Source of the DNA: Phymatolithon calcareum
Taxonomy: Eukaryota > Rhodophyta > Florideophyceae > Hapalidiales
Direction: 5' to 3'
NCBI GenBank assembly: GCA_977006965.1
Contig: OZ345367.1
Span: forward strand, 2,774,264 to 2,838,263
DNA length: 64,000 bases
The position numbers and the translations under genes are program-made. A model generated the notes under the pieces. The model made no database searches, was not told where the DNA came from, and was given only the letters and a program-made list of their open reading frames with translations. Numbering within the stretch: position 1 is the first letter of the stretch; every line of letters starts with the position of its first letter. This document shows, one piece after another, positions 43,350 to 53,780 of the stretch.

Positions 43350-46300
43350 AATGTGGCGAGCCACAATTCACGATGCACTAATTTCTCTACAGTTAGTTAC
43401 TCCTGAAGCATCGAGACAGCGATTAACTATTATCTCAGGCCTGGTGCACTATAAAGATGCGATGCAGGCTCTTGATAACTACTCTGAGCGAAAAGTGTTC
43501 AAATTATAAAAATGACAATCCACAAAGTGGCGGTATTCTTCCCTTGTTTTTTCTGGAAGCCATTTCCAGTCGTGTTGTTGGAACAGACTCTGACGACGCC
43601 TCTAAAGAACGACGAATCCTATATCAGACGTGCCACCTGCTCGCCGATTCAGATCCGGAATACATTATCAAGTATTTTATTTCAACCGTCGGTCATTTGG
43701 CAACCGTAATGGGCCAATTCCATGATTATGCAAACGAAAACTCATTTGGTTCAATCTCATCTGTGTTCAGAAGGTCGAATGAAATCTTACGAAAAGATAT
43801 GCAGTCATGTAAAATCGAGGAAGAGGTTACTTTCGCCAATCGTTGTTTTATTAAGGACGGCTGGACAATTGTGAGCAACGTGATCGGACACTCGTGGATA
43901 GACTTCGGGAAGCAGAAATCTATCAAAACGTCAAGTCAGAATATTCTTCAAGATGTTACATGCGAAGAGAGGAAATGGGCGATCGATTCCATTCGAGAGA
44001 TGGGTCTCTGGGTTTTGAACAAGATTAGAATTCAAATTCCTATCGAGAACGTGACGGTTCACCAGCATCTTGAAAGAAGTCTCCACTGCTTTATTCTTCC
44101 CTTTCTTAATAATCTGCGGGATAAGTTAATTGTCCTCCTGCCGGGCAGTAAAGATCATATTCCACTCGACGAGACTTACATGCAAGAAAGGCTCGGCAAC
44201 TCTCAGGGTACAGTCAGCTATGCTAGTATGAGGCTCGATATCTACACTGGGAAGCTCTTGAACTTCATGAAGGATCTGGAGAACAAAGAAAAGGACTTTC
44301 GATCGAAAGACAAGAACGTCGACGTGCACTGCCTGAAAAAAAGCTCAAGAAGAAAGACATAGAAGTCGACAACGGGTCAATGACATATTATCATATAACT
44401 CCCAGTGCGTTGACCCGCAGTGCAGTCTGTCCGAGAACTATATCAATTGAAGAAAGTCGTAACTCGCTCATTGGGCTTCGCTGAGCAGAACGTGATAGAT
44501 ATGGATACCGGACCTCTTCCAGAGCTCGACAGCGACGGTCTGCTGCCTTCTCCAGATTCTCCGTCGACTCCATCCAGGAAAACCGGAAATGAGTCAAAGC
44601 ATGTAATCGACGTCGAAAACGAAACTTTCGTGCATGCACATGGTCACAGGAAAGATTCTACCACTTATCCTAATTCTTTAGCGCCCACATGGGGGAAACT
44701 CCCTATTAACACAACACATATCATCGGCGCGAAGCACAGCCACATCCCTGACAGAGATGATAAGGCGACGTTCTGCCCTTTATATCTGATTCTCCATTGC
44801 CGTCGGCGAGAGAAAAGCAACTTCTTTTCCGCATGTATTAAATCGTCGGAACTATTCCGTTCGCATGTAGAAATGGCTGAAAAAAATCCAAAATGTATGG
44901 GAAAACCTGGAAAAAAGGCGAGATACCAGGAGGATAGGTTTTGACCGGACCGCAAAGAAGCGGTGGTACTTCTCGAACCGTAAACTTCCGAATCTTTCTC
45001 AACGAAAATGTTTAACGGAAGAGATGGAAACCGAACTATGCCTTCTCAATGGAGTCTCAGGCGCTATCTGGACCGAGTGATGACGCTGCAAGTTACTCAA
45101 TGTCGACCAAAAGGGAAATTTCAGGACATACCTTGGCTTGGCGACGAATGGACATATATTTGCTCCATCTTTAGTGCGAAGGTTCTGGAGGAATCAGCGT
45201 CCATTCATAGTCAAATAGAGACGTACAGTGCACATTGGGAGCAGGTAGCACTGTTAAAACTGGTCGGAGAATCTATGGATGCACTTGCAGCCCTTTACAA
45301 ATCGGTGAATGAGACGCTACAATCTCTGCAGCTTCCTCGCGCGGAGAGATAGTTTGAAGATCAGAGCCATTATCATGAATCGTTTTCTATTACTTCATTC
45401 AGCCGTGACGAGCTGCAACTCGAGACCTCGCAAACGTATTTAAGCCCAAGTACACACCTGAACACTCTTTGGATGACTTTATATTGGCGCAATGGGGATA
45501 ACGCCGTGGCATAGTGCCTGAGAACCAACACGTTTCTTTGCTATATTTTGAAATGTGGCTTCTTGCACGAAGATGACAATAATCGGATGCCTGGTACTGG
45601 GCGCAAAATTAGCGTCATGGTGGATCCAAGAATCTGTAGCGTTATATTGAATGAGTTTGGAAGACCGACGACTGGTGCATGTGCTTTTCATATGAACCTC
45701 GTACCCATTTTAAGACTCGGTAACTCATATGAGAAGTTCTGCCTACTATCAAGAATGCATGAAAAATCAGCCGGGGAGAAGTTCATGGCCAAATTACTTC
45801 AGGGAATTCTCTTTAAAACGAAAACGAGTCTCAACAATCCCTGTGATAAACGTGATCTAGATAAGGGAGTAATGGGCTATCTGAGAACGAAATTTGTCGA
45901 CAACGAGCTTAATGAACGTCAGTTTGAGGCTCTAGAAGTCGCATTCGAGAACATCGGACAAGCCAAAAACTGGTCATCATCAATGACCCTCATTCAGGGA
46001 CCGCCACGTACACGGAATTCGTATGCGATCGTCCACCTCATAGGATCTCTCCTTCACCATGGCATATGTGGGCACGCCAGTTGTGCTCAGATTAACTACC
46101 TTCAAAAACGAGACAACGTATGGCGATATTCTAGTGATACTGGAGAGCATGAATCGCTGCGAATTCTAGTTCCTGCACTTTCCAATCAAGGCGTAGTATA
46201 AGTAAATAACAAAGTCTTTAACTGGGAATTCGACGACATCAACTGTGGACGAGTAAGGCTGCAATGTGCTCGGCTTGCTTCTAGATCTTTGCTGCAAAAT

Positions 46301-47630
46301 GATGGCATTGAAGCAGATCAATCACTACAGAAGAGAGGGAAGGAATACGAGGAGCTCTTCCAAGATTGGTGGAACCAAAGGCATCCGGGAATGAGATACG
46401 CGCATATAATAGAACAGAGGGCGATGGCGCGCGAATGTTTAGCTGTCTTCACTACGACCTCAATGATCGCCAGTAGAGAATTTTTAAATCTCCTCACGAC
46501 ATTGGATGTTCTGATAATACATGAAGCGACGCAGTGCCATGAGGTAGAGGTCCATTCTGCCATCATGGGGTCATACATTCTGAAAGATTACTTTTGTCGG
46601 TTCCATTTGATTTTGGTTGGCGACCATTAAATGCTGCTCTCACATTCATATTTCGCCAGCTAAAAGTATTTCATGAGGGACAAGAAAATATTCCAGCTCA
46701 CTCGATCAACGTTTGAGCGACTTGTCACTGAGGGTCGGGCTTATATGCTAAATCAGCAGCTCAGACAGGATGAAGATTTGTCACTTCTGCACAGTGCTGC
46801 ATTCTACCAATGCAAAGTGAAAAGCGTCAATAATAGACATCGTCGGCGAAAATATGTAAGAGGCCTTCAAGCAAACCATTTCAATACTCGAGATCCTTTT
46901 TTTGTCCCGCTTGTTTTCGTGAACAATTCGAAACTTCCGGCGATGTCCAGAGCTGAGACTCGTGATTTGAGAGACAAGAGGATAATTCGGAACTTCGCAG
47001 ATGCGGAATTAGTGAGAATAATTATTCGTGGGCTTCAAGTTCTCCTACGTTCTGATCAGGACTGGCAGAAGAACGTTTGTCTTCGGACGGGAAACACTTC
47101 TCAGAAGCAGCTTTTTGAGTCAGACCTTAGAGCATGAGTTCCCGCAAATACATCCCGCGACTTTCGACTCCGTTCAATGCGCAGAGAATGAGATCGTTAT
47201 TCTTTCGTGCACTCGCAGCAATTCGATGCACAATATTGGGTTCTTGGCTAACATCAATCGCCTTAATGTAGCCTGCTCAAGAGTAAAAACCTGTTCATTA
47301 TTATTGCTGACGGCAGCACTGTTATGTAAAGCCGCGACGCGCACGGAAATGTTGTTCATCACAAACTGTAAAGCTATAGAAAGGTTCCAGTATACGTACT
47401 CAATAGTTTGTCCTTATGTAAAATTCTATGCACGAGATACAAATGGGAAACTTCACATCGAGAGATTGAGAGCAGATCACCTATATAATTAAAGGACCGT
47501 CTGTGGCTCATTAAAAATCGTTAAATTATGTGACCAGATACCAGTACGAAGCGGCAGCGGATCATTGCTCTCTATTGAAAGCATTGAGATTAAAAATCCA
47601 GCAGGAACTGCGTGTTACCAGTATTGCGTT
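43350..47630 (+). pseudogene. UPF1/NFX1-type superfamily 1 helicase, degraded
   Basis: Helicases of this group unwind RNA or RNA-DNA hybrids. After an unrecognised N-terminal region (43351-45500) come, in order: motif I LIQGPPRTRNS at about 46000, where GPPGTGKT is expected, so the ATP-binding Lys is lost; the Ia region RILVPALSNQGVV; motif II LIIHEATQ instead of DEAxQ; motif III LILVGDH then TAA; MLNQQLRQDEDL; motif V FDSVQCAENEIVILSCTRSN; and motif VI GFLANINRLNVACSRVK. One register holds most of 43457-47137. It is broken by TGA 44942, TAA 44981, TAG 45350, TAG 45512, TAA 46199, TAA 46628 and TAA 46661, by a detour in another frame at an A7 run (about 44340) and by a shift near 47130. The lost Lys and Asp mean no ATPase activity, whatever the stops mean. 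Confidence 0.8.
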
Positions 47631-47880
47631 TGAGCATGGTCCTTCACGTTTTAGAAAGTCTTACCCACGAAAAACGTTACTTATATTTCCACCATGTGAG
47701 CCGTAATATCCTAGTCGTGTTCCGGGTTACGAAGTGTGAAGAACAGTCACTCACGTCACTCCTGTGTCGTGATCAACACCCCTTATCAACACCAGAATCA
47801 TAGTCAATCATACTCTATTCCTCCTCGTTACGTTTCCTCAGTCATACGTTACACGTCACGTCACAATCTATCATACATCA
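47631..47880. other. Region upstream of the LTR candidate
   Basis: A 63-codon frame, then a stretch rich in gtcac/tcatac words (47745-47880) that may belong to the LTR. No gene. Confidence 0.3.
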
Positions 47881-48304
47881 TGTCACTGTGACCGCGGCGC
47901 CGCTCACTAAGAGCGCGGAGCGCTTTTGAAGAGCCTCTCTCGAGTCCATCATTTTTAGCCAATCTCCGCCTTCCATAGTTCCTCGTCTTACTCCTCATCG
48001 TTGTGACCAATGACCAAACGCCATTGGACACTCAACGGCTTCCTCATTGCCGAGTACTACTGCGGCCATTGATATCCTGCCATTAGTATCTCCCTCCCCC
48101 ATGTTGACGTTAGACCAATTGTTTTTAGCCATCTATTTGTCCCGTGTGTCTCATCACATTAGTGTCTACACACCCCTTTTTTGGACTCTTCACTATGGTT
48201 CTACTTCTAGTCTAAATAAACCCTCATTGACCAGCAGTCCTCAAACTCTTGTCAACGGATCTGCCAGCTTGTGCCTTGAACCCCACAGCTTGGTAGCGCC
48301 GGAC
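47881..48304 (+). repeat. Candidate 5' LTR and primer-binding site of a Ty3-like element
   Basis: It lies just upstream of the gag frames. It has an AATAAA at 48215-48220 in a pyrimidine-rich context, ends ccccaca at 48287, and is followed three bases later by tggtagcgccggac (48291-48304). The TGG start and position fit a tRNA primer-binding site. The 5' edge is uncertain; tgtcac at 47881 is a possible start. No second LTR lies in the window, so the call rests on position and these short signals. Confidence 0.35.
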
Positions 48305-48425
48305 CACAGAACCCAAAAGTAAGTTGGCGTCATCGCAAACCTTCTCTTCGACAGTTTTCTACGCCCTTTAGCGGCGTGCGCGGCTGTTCGAGACGAAGAG
48401 GATTAACAATTCGACTCCCTTGTGA

Positions 48426-49130
48426 GTGCTTGCAGTGACTTCAGTTTACCGTTTGGACAGAACACCGTCCCCGTCGGACTACAACTCCGCCGACGAGGAC
48501 GCTTTCCGCCCAGCTTCACCGCGTACCCCAAGACCCTTCGACGCCGACTCGGATTACGAAGACAAGAGCTGCCCGTCCACTCCGAGGCATCGCTCTCCGT
48601 CACCACCGCCGTCGCCGATCGCCGTTAACCCTCCGACCGGAAAAGACAAGACACCTCCGCGTTCACGTCCGATCCCTCGCCTTCCGTCTCGTACAGCCGA
48701 GCCTCTAAGCATCTGGCTAGACAAGACGGCAAAGCGGACCGAAGCAACTCTCAACAAATCCCGACAAGCCATCCGTCGCCTAAACACCGCTGAGCTGCCG
48801 TCGCACCCACACTACGCACGACAGCCAGTTCCCCGTCCGATTCGTTTTCTTCCGGACGCTCAAAACTTCCGGATCCAGAAGACCATCCATCGTCAGAGTC
48901 GCCGTCAAGGTCGTCGTCCTGCCCCTAAGATACTGACTTGCGAAACTTGCCAAGTCGCCCTCCCTTCCGAACACCATCGTCAAGCCCATTTGAGAACCAA
49001 GGCGCATAAGAGCAAAGTCTCATACAAGCCACAGAAGTGCAACCCTTGGGACCAAATTTTCTGCTCCCCGGAAGATTTTTCCCGCCACATCAACGGCCGT
49101 AAGCACAAAACCCTTCTCTCCCGTCAGTAA
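48426..49130 (+). CDS. Gag-associated protein with C2H2-type zinc finger (retroelement)
   Basis: A 234-codon frame that opens at a GTG. I see no in-frame ATG, so the true start is unknown or lost. The first 100 residues are Pro/Ser/Arg-rich and disordered. The C-terminal part has CETCQVALPSEHHRQAHLRT, a complete C-x2-C-x12-H-x5-H finger, then CNPWDQIFCSPEDFSRHING, a second finger whose second Cys is Trp. It ends in TAA about 110 bases before the gag domain. Finger plus gag order suggests a Ty3-like element in which this protein helps nucleic-acid binding; that role is inference. Confidence 0.55.
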   Translation: MLAVTSVYRLDRTPSPSDYNSADEDAFRPASPRTPRPFDADSDYEDKSCPSTPRHRSPSPPPSPIAVNPPTGKDKTPPRSRPIPRLPSRTAEPLSIWLDKTAKRTEATLNKSRQAIRRLNTAELPSHPHYARQPVPRPIRFLPDAQNFRIQKTIHRQSRRQGRRPAPKILTCETCQVALPSEHHRQAHLRTKAHKSKVSYKPQKCNPWDQIFCSPEDFSRHINGRKHKTLLSRQ

Positions 49131-49234
49131 AAATCGCTAGATTCTGTTGCCATGGAAAATCAGACTTAGTTCAGGCCCTTACAGCCCACAAGAGTCAATT
49201 CAATAATGCACAACAGCACAACAGCACATCGTTG

Positions 49235-49725
49235 GATTAGAGAATGAGCTGGGCCAGACCAAGACCGCGCTTCAGAATGCCCAGCATCAGCTGACGACAA
49301 AGACTAAGGCACCAAAGCAGAAACTACCGCAACCATTCAAGGGGAAATCATCCATCAAGGGCTGGGCAACACACATGAACAACTACTAGGCCCGCTCTAC
49401 GGATGAAGAAGCCTTCCCAATTGCGATCAGCTACCTTCAAGGTCACGCTCACGAGTGGTGGATCGTACACAACGAGACCGAAGAAGGTCAGCGTATCTCA
49501 AACTGGACTCAGTTGAAAGAAGCACTGATCAACCGCTTTGATACCCTGAATAAAGAAAAGATCGCTCGCGACAAGCTTGCGAAATGGAAACAGTTGAAAG
49601 ACATATCAACGTTCAACGACGACTTCCAGCGCATTGTTCTTGACATACCCAGCATTAGTGCCAAAGAACAGATCGATCGCTACGGTATCGGTTTGAAGCA
49701 AATCTCAGTTGTTGGTTAATAGTTG
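49235..49725 (+). pseudogene. Ty3-type retrotransposon gag domain, interrupted
   Basis: Reads LENELGQTKTALQNAQHQLT, KLPQPFKGKSSIKGWATHMN, then TAG at 49387, then EAFPIAISYLQGHAHEWW, WTQLKEALINRFDTLN and LAKWKQLKDISTFNDDFQRI. This is the classical retrotransposon gag pattern (W...Y, ALxxLxGxAxxWW, LxxRF, Lxxlxqxxs). TAA/TAG follow at 49718. A continuation in another frame (APSMDELGCFY) is visible to about 49790. Protease, reverse transcriptase and integrase are absent. Confidence 0.75.
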
Positions 49726-50103
49726 CTTGCCGAGCTCCATCTATGGATGAGTTGGGCTGCTTTTATACTGTTTTAATGAAGTGCACAGGGAAATGATAGT
49801 ATAGCCTAAGCTTTCGTGTTACTCCAACCCCGTTCCGTACATTTTGAATTCCTAAGATTAAATTTGCTCGCAAGTGGTAAATTCGTTGCAATAGAGATAT
49901 AAACGAAAGACACAGTATGACTATCTTGTGAATCGCTGTGATGCAGTTTCGTGTACCTGTAGGAAAGATTTCTTTCTCTGTAATGATTGGCCTCCCTTGC
50001 TTCTGAATTTCACTTCGGTCATTACCAGCATTCTCATCACGTTTACCTTCTCAAGTCTTCTCGTTTGCCAACTCATCTCAATATCTATTCTGCTACAATA
50101 CGA
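49726..50103. other. Interval without a recognised gene
   Basis: A plus-strand frame (49928-50137) with a hydrophobic run, NFTSVITSILITFTFSSLLV, could be a membrane segment but has no context. Otherwise nothing. Confidence 0.3.
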
Positions 50104-50590
50104 ACCCATGTATTACCGCAATACCAGAAACTGTTAGTTTTCTCCCATGGGGTGACCGGCGCACCGCTCGTGTCATTTCGAGAAACCATGCAATGCAACG
50201 GGGAACAGTTCCTGACATAACTCTCTTGGCTCCTTCTTGTAACGCGCAGGTGCATGGGTAGCCGAGCCAGTTATCATAGCCGGCCTGTATTAAACCCTCT
50301 TAAACTCCCAAGATTTCTGCGAAATCAAACGGCGGCGGGTTGGGGTCTGACATCTCGAGAGTGGCAAGTTCTCGATTCGCCGAGTCTCAGGCGAGCACAT
50401 TTGCGATTGCGCTAGCCAGTTCCGACGATATTACAGGCAGAAGAAGCGCTCTCACAGCATCACAATTGCGCACACTTGCGCCGGTGCGGACACGGGCTCC
50501 CCGCCGGAATTTTGTCCTTTGTCGCTGTGGACCACAAGCGACAAAAGACAAGATGTGGACCGTTTAGTCCGTTCAGGCCTTCTTCCTCCT
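50104..50590 (-). mobile_element. Short retroposon, copy D (degenerate, 3' part missing)
   Basis: Minus-strand match to copies A-C from the 5' end (near 50590) to about 50104. The frame keeps RALLLPVIS, a stop where Trp or Arg is found elsewhere, then DSANRELATLEMSDPNPPPF and AEILGV, TAA, and EGLIQAGYD. It is the most diverged copy. The Pro/Ala-rich part has been altered by insertions. No tail or target duplication was seen. Confidence 0.65.
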
Positions 50591-52589
50591 AGCTGTACGT
50601 TCACTTTCGGACGGCGTGACTTAACCCGTCTCAGCTAAACTGTAAGGCACGACTTGGAGAGCAATTGGGGATAATGATTTCATTTTGAATCTTAAGAAGC
50701 CTCACTTGGAATATCCGGACAGATGATGAAATATTCCTTACGCAAAATTCCTTTCACTACTCAAAACGTCCTTGAATCGTATTTATCTTCCCAGAACGTT
50801 AAAGCGAAGCACCTGAAACCAACTGTGAGTGATACCATGCAAGCATGCTGCTGTCTCATATTATTGGATGGAGATACAGGTCAACAATCGAGGAGAAGAA
50901 GAACGGTATCATGAGATGGGGCTTGCGTTAAGATTCTGGCATGACTCCGGCTGAAATCCCCGTTATGTGAGGCCGCGAAAACAATTCCGCGGCGGCGGCC
51001 TTGTTGTGGTAGCCACTCTGCTCAAGTTCCAACTGATCGACTGGTTTCCAATTTTTTTATGCGGAGCTCCTCACACATGCTCTGCAAGGACTTACTCACG
51101 AACGGCGGCCTCCCCAACGGCGGATGTGTAGTACGCGGTCAGACCGATGACGCGCAGTCCTTGGTCCATGGTTAGACCGCTATCGCGCAAGTACAGGGTC
51201 AGACGGCGATAAGGATTGTTTTAGGATGTAATGACCGGTGAGCTCAATAAGGGTAGAGGTGCTCATGGGAGGGAAAATTCCATATGACAACTTGATGGCA
51301 AGTGTTCTATGGCTTCTTGAATGTAAGAGAAGATGTTTGAGCTTCTGAAGCGCAGCTCATTTTCTGTAGTGGCGACATCGGCTACCGAACAGCAAAAGGC
51401 TGTTTCCTGATCATAGTTCCTAATCGTCATTTGAGGAAGATGCTAGCGAGGACATCTTCAAGAATAATGCAAGTTTGAAACGAGAAACGAATGCTCTCGA
51501 GTTGTTCTTTGCTTTTCGACGTTCTACTCTGAAGGGAAAGACGTGAGCTCGGATGAAAGAAGGACCGTTCGAGCTAGAATTATTGGAAGTGTATCTGCTC
51601 GTAGATGAAGTTGCAGAATACTTCGCTAAAATGTTATGATTTCGGTACACTTGTACACGTGCTATCGAGTTTGATAGTGTTATGATCCATTTGTTTAAGG
51701 TTACAGGGTATCCGTCGTCAAATTAGATCTAGCAGGTAGGAGCTACTTTAGATCTAATTTTGAGTGCTATAGAGCCAGGTTACGAGACCCGGTTCGACTA
51801 AAATCCAAAGAACCACTCATATCCATCTCAACAAAACTTCTAAACCAACCATCTCACAACCTCCAACATCAGGAATAGAGTAAGAAAGTACTTCCCAGCT
51901 CCCTGCTTTTGAAACACCCGGATATCGCGCAACCGGTTATTTGAGTACCTCCAATGCGTTTGGTTCGGTACTTGCTACACCCAGAGCGCAGGACACTAGC
52001 CATCGCACCGTCTACGATCAGTTGAAGATGGAAGTAGTCGGAACAAGCATTTCGTACACGATGTCGCTTTCGGCCTCCTGAAAGATCCTTCGCTTTCTCT
52101 AGATCCGTCTGCACTCATCTGATGGACCTTTTAAAGGCAAAACGGATAAATCGAATTATTACGGCAAATACGTTCCAGAAAATTGTAAAGTATGTTAGAC
52201 CAAGACGATTACTCTTATTTGCCCACTTGAAATCCACTGGAAGGGGCTCAGATCTGTCTCTCTGGCTCAAATTTGGGTGAAGATTGCCAGGCATATTCAG
52301 AGTGTTCCTGGGTTGAAGCCCTCGAAAGGTCCGAACAGGAATAAAATTTTCATAAAAATGTTTTCGGGAAAGTGTTTCCTCAATTGAGGGAAAATTCCGG
52401 TACAGCGGACACTAGCGCCTAATATATGACAATATCAGACTACTGTTCTGCCGGACAATATTATGTTTTGAGGCTAGAAGCCAACGAGCTGTTGTCGTAT
52501 GTAGTGAAGCGACGAAAGAGGAATACTGATCCCTGTTAAAGGGAATGTCAATAGGAGAGCCGAAAACAGAAAATATGGAAAGCTGCATA
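50591..52589. other. Two kilobases without a recognised gene
   Basis: Short frames only (50723-50914 plus, 51420-51650 and 51869-52114 minus). At 51110-51230 the word ggt(c/t)agac with nearby cgat recurs three times. A perfect 12-base hairpin lies at 51720-51760. Nothing else was recognised. Confidence 0.45.
51720..51760. repeat. Perfect 12-base inverted repeat (hairpin)
   Basis: AAATTAGATCTA at 51720-51731 pairs exactly with TAGATCTAATTT at 51749-51760 across a 17-base loop. No coding frame surrounds it. It could be the centre of a small foldback element or a chance palindrome. Confidence 0.6.
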
Positions 52590-53780
52590 TAGACACCGTT
52601 GGCGTCAACCGGAAGATATTAACATCCTTGAGGGTAAGGCTCTATTTTTTTATTACAATGGATTTTTAGAAACACGGACAATTTCTGACTCAATTTAATA
52701 ATTGTGGTTAATAACCAGGCGCTTATCGGAGCGCTTTGAAAAAGAATATCGAGTCTTGGTTTACACAACATCTGCAAACAGGTAGCAGCTCTTACTTTGG
52801 ATGGAGACCCTGATATGTCCCGGACGTTAGGAATTAATCTTCCTCCGATTCGATAAAAGCACGAGAGAACAGTATAGCCGCAGATTAAAACTCTTCATTA
52901 AATTTTTACACAATGAGGAGCTCTCTGGGTTCTCAGACCTGCGAAAAGTTGAGGGCTACGTACTCGACTTTGCAGTGCACAAATAGCACACACGCAGTGG
53001 CGGCTGCTCGCAGTTAACGCCATACTCGCGGTAGAACTATGCCATAGAAAATGAAAGACCTTCATGCTTCACTCGAACGCAGGGCTTAAGTCGTGCATTT
53101 CCAGCCCAGGGCCGTTATATGCGAGTCTGCCGTGTATACAAATACGTACGAATTAGCCAAAGGAAGGAGACTCGATATGCCCGCTGACATGTTGATCATC
53201 TTCGAGTGCTCTCTCCGTTCCACAGGCGCTGCGGGTTCGCGGTGCAAAGAATACCTCCTCCTAGACAAGCCCCAGGGCCTCGACCGAGATTTGTACGGCA
53301 GTCTCACGCTACCCCGAATGAAAAGGTGCCGTAGTGAGTCAGTTTTCATTCGAGGAAAACTGATCGCTGTTCTCATTCGCCGACAGAAAAGTATCCAATC
53401 CGCCAACAGAGACTCCGAAGGACAAATCTTAAAATTTTCGATGGCCACCCTTCGGAAACGAATGCAACCTATCCTATCATCCTTTGCTATCGATCTCGGC
53501 AGCACAAAACCCCATGGGCTCCACTACAGCGTGGCCACGACCGGTCACACGCGCGGCCGTCTGAGCCGTAACGAAATCCGAGAGCGTGGGCGTTGGGCTT
53601 CTGCTAAGTCCATGCCCAATACTTCCAGCCAGACCACGAACACCACCAGCTCGCCATCTTACCACCCAATCTCCATACCCGTCTCCCAGCGTATACTCAA
53701 CCAAGGATATTGGCTGTTCAACGTCGAGCCGGGATCCCAACCATGATTTCGAAACTGTCCGCAGCGGCAGCCATTGGAGA
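52590..53780 (+). pseudogene. DIRS-like element remnant, second copy
   Basis: Same order as 27640-28888. The RNase H part is worn (INILEGKAL, VVNNQALIGAL, TGA, then KQVAALTLDGDP). The recombinase frame (53093-53746) is largely open: DKPQGLDRDLYGSLTLPRMK, FSMATLRKRMQPILSSFAID, HGLHYSVATTGHT (the HxxR box has become HGLH), EIRERGRWASAKS. The catalytic Tyr block (AQYFQPDHEHHQL) continues in another frame near 53610. At the RNase H stop this copy has TGA and the first copy TAG; a TGG Trp codon would give either by one change. Confidence 0.75.

Noticed and set aside
51780-51815. tRNA-like ggttcgactaaaatcc box
   Set aside because: No matching acceptor, D-arm or anticodon stem could be laid out around it.
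52290-52360. Further KPSTP-type repeat copy (gaagccctcgaaagg)
   Set aside because: Only about ten bases match and the order of T-tract and core is reversed.
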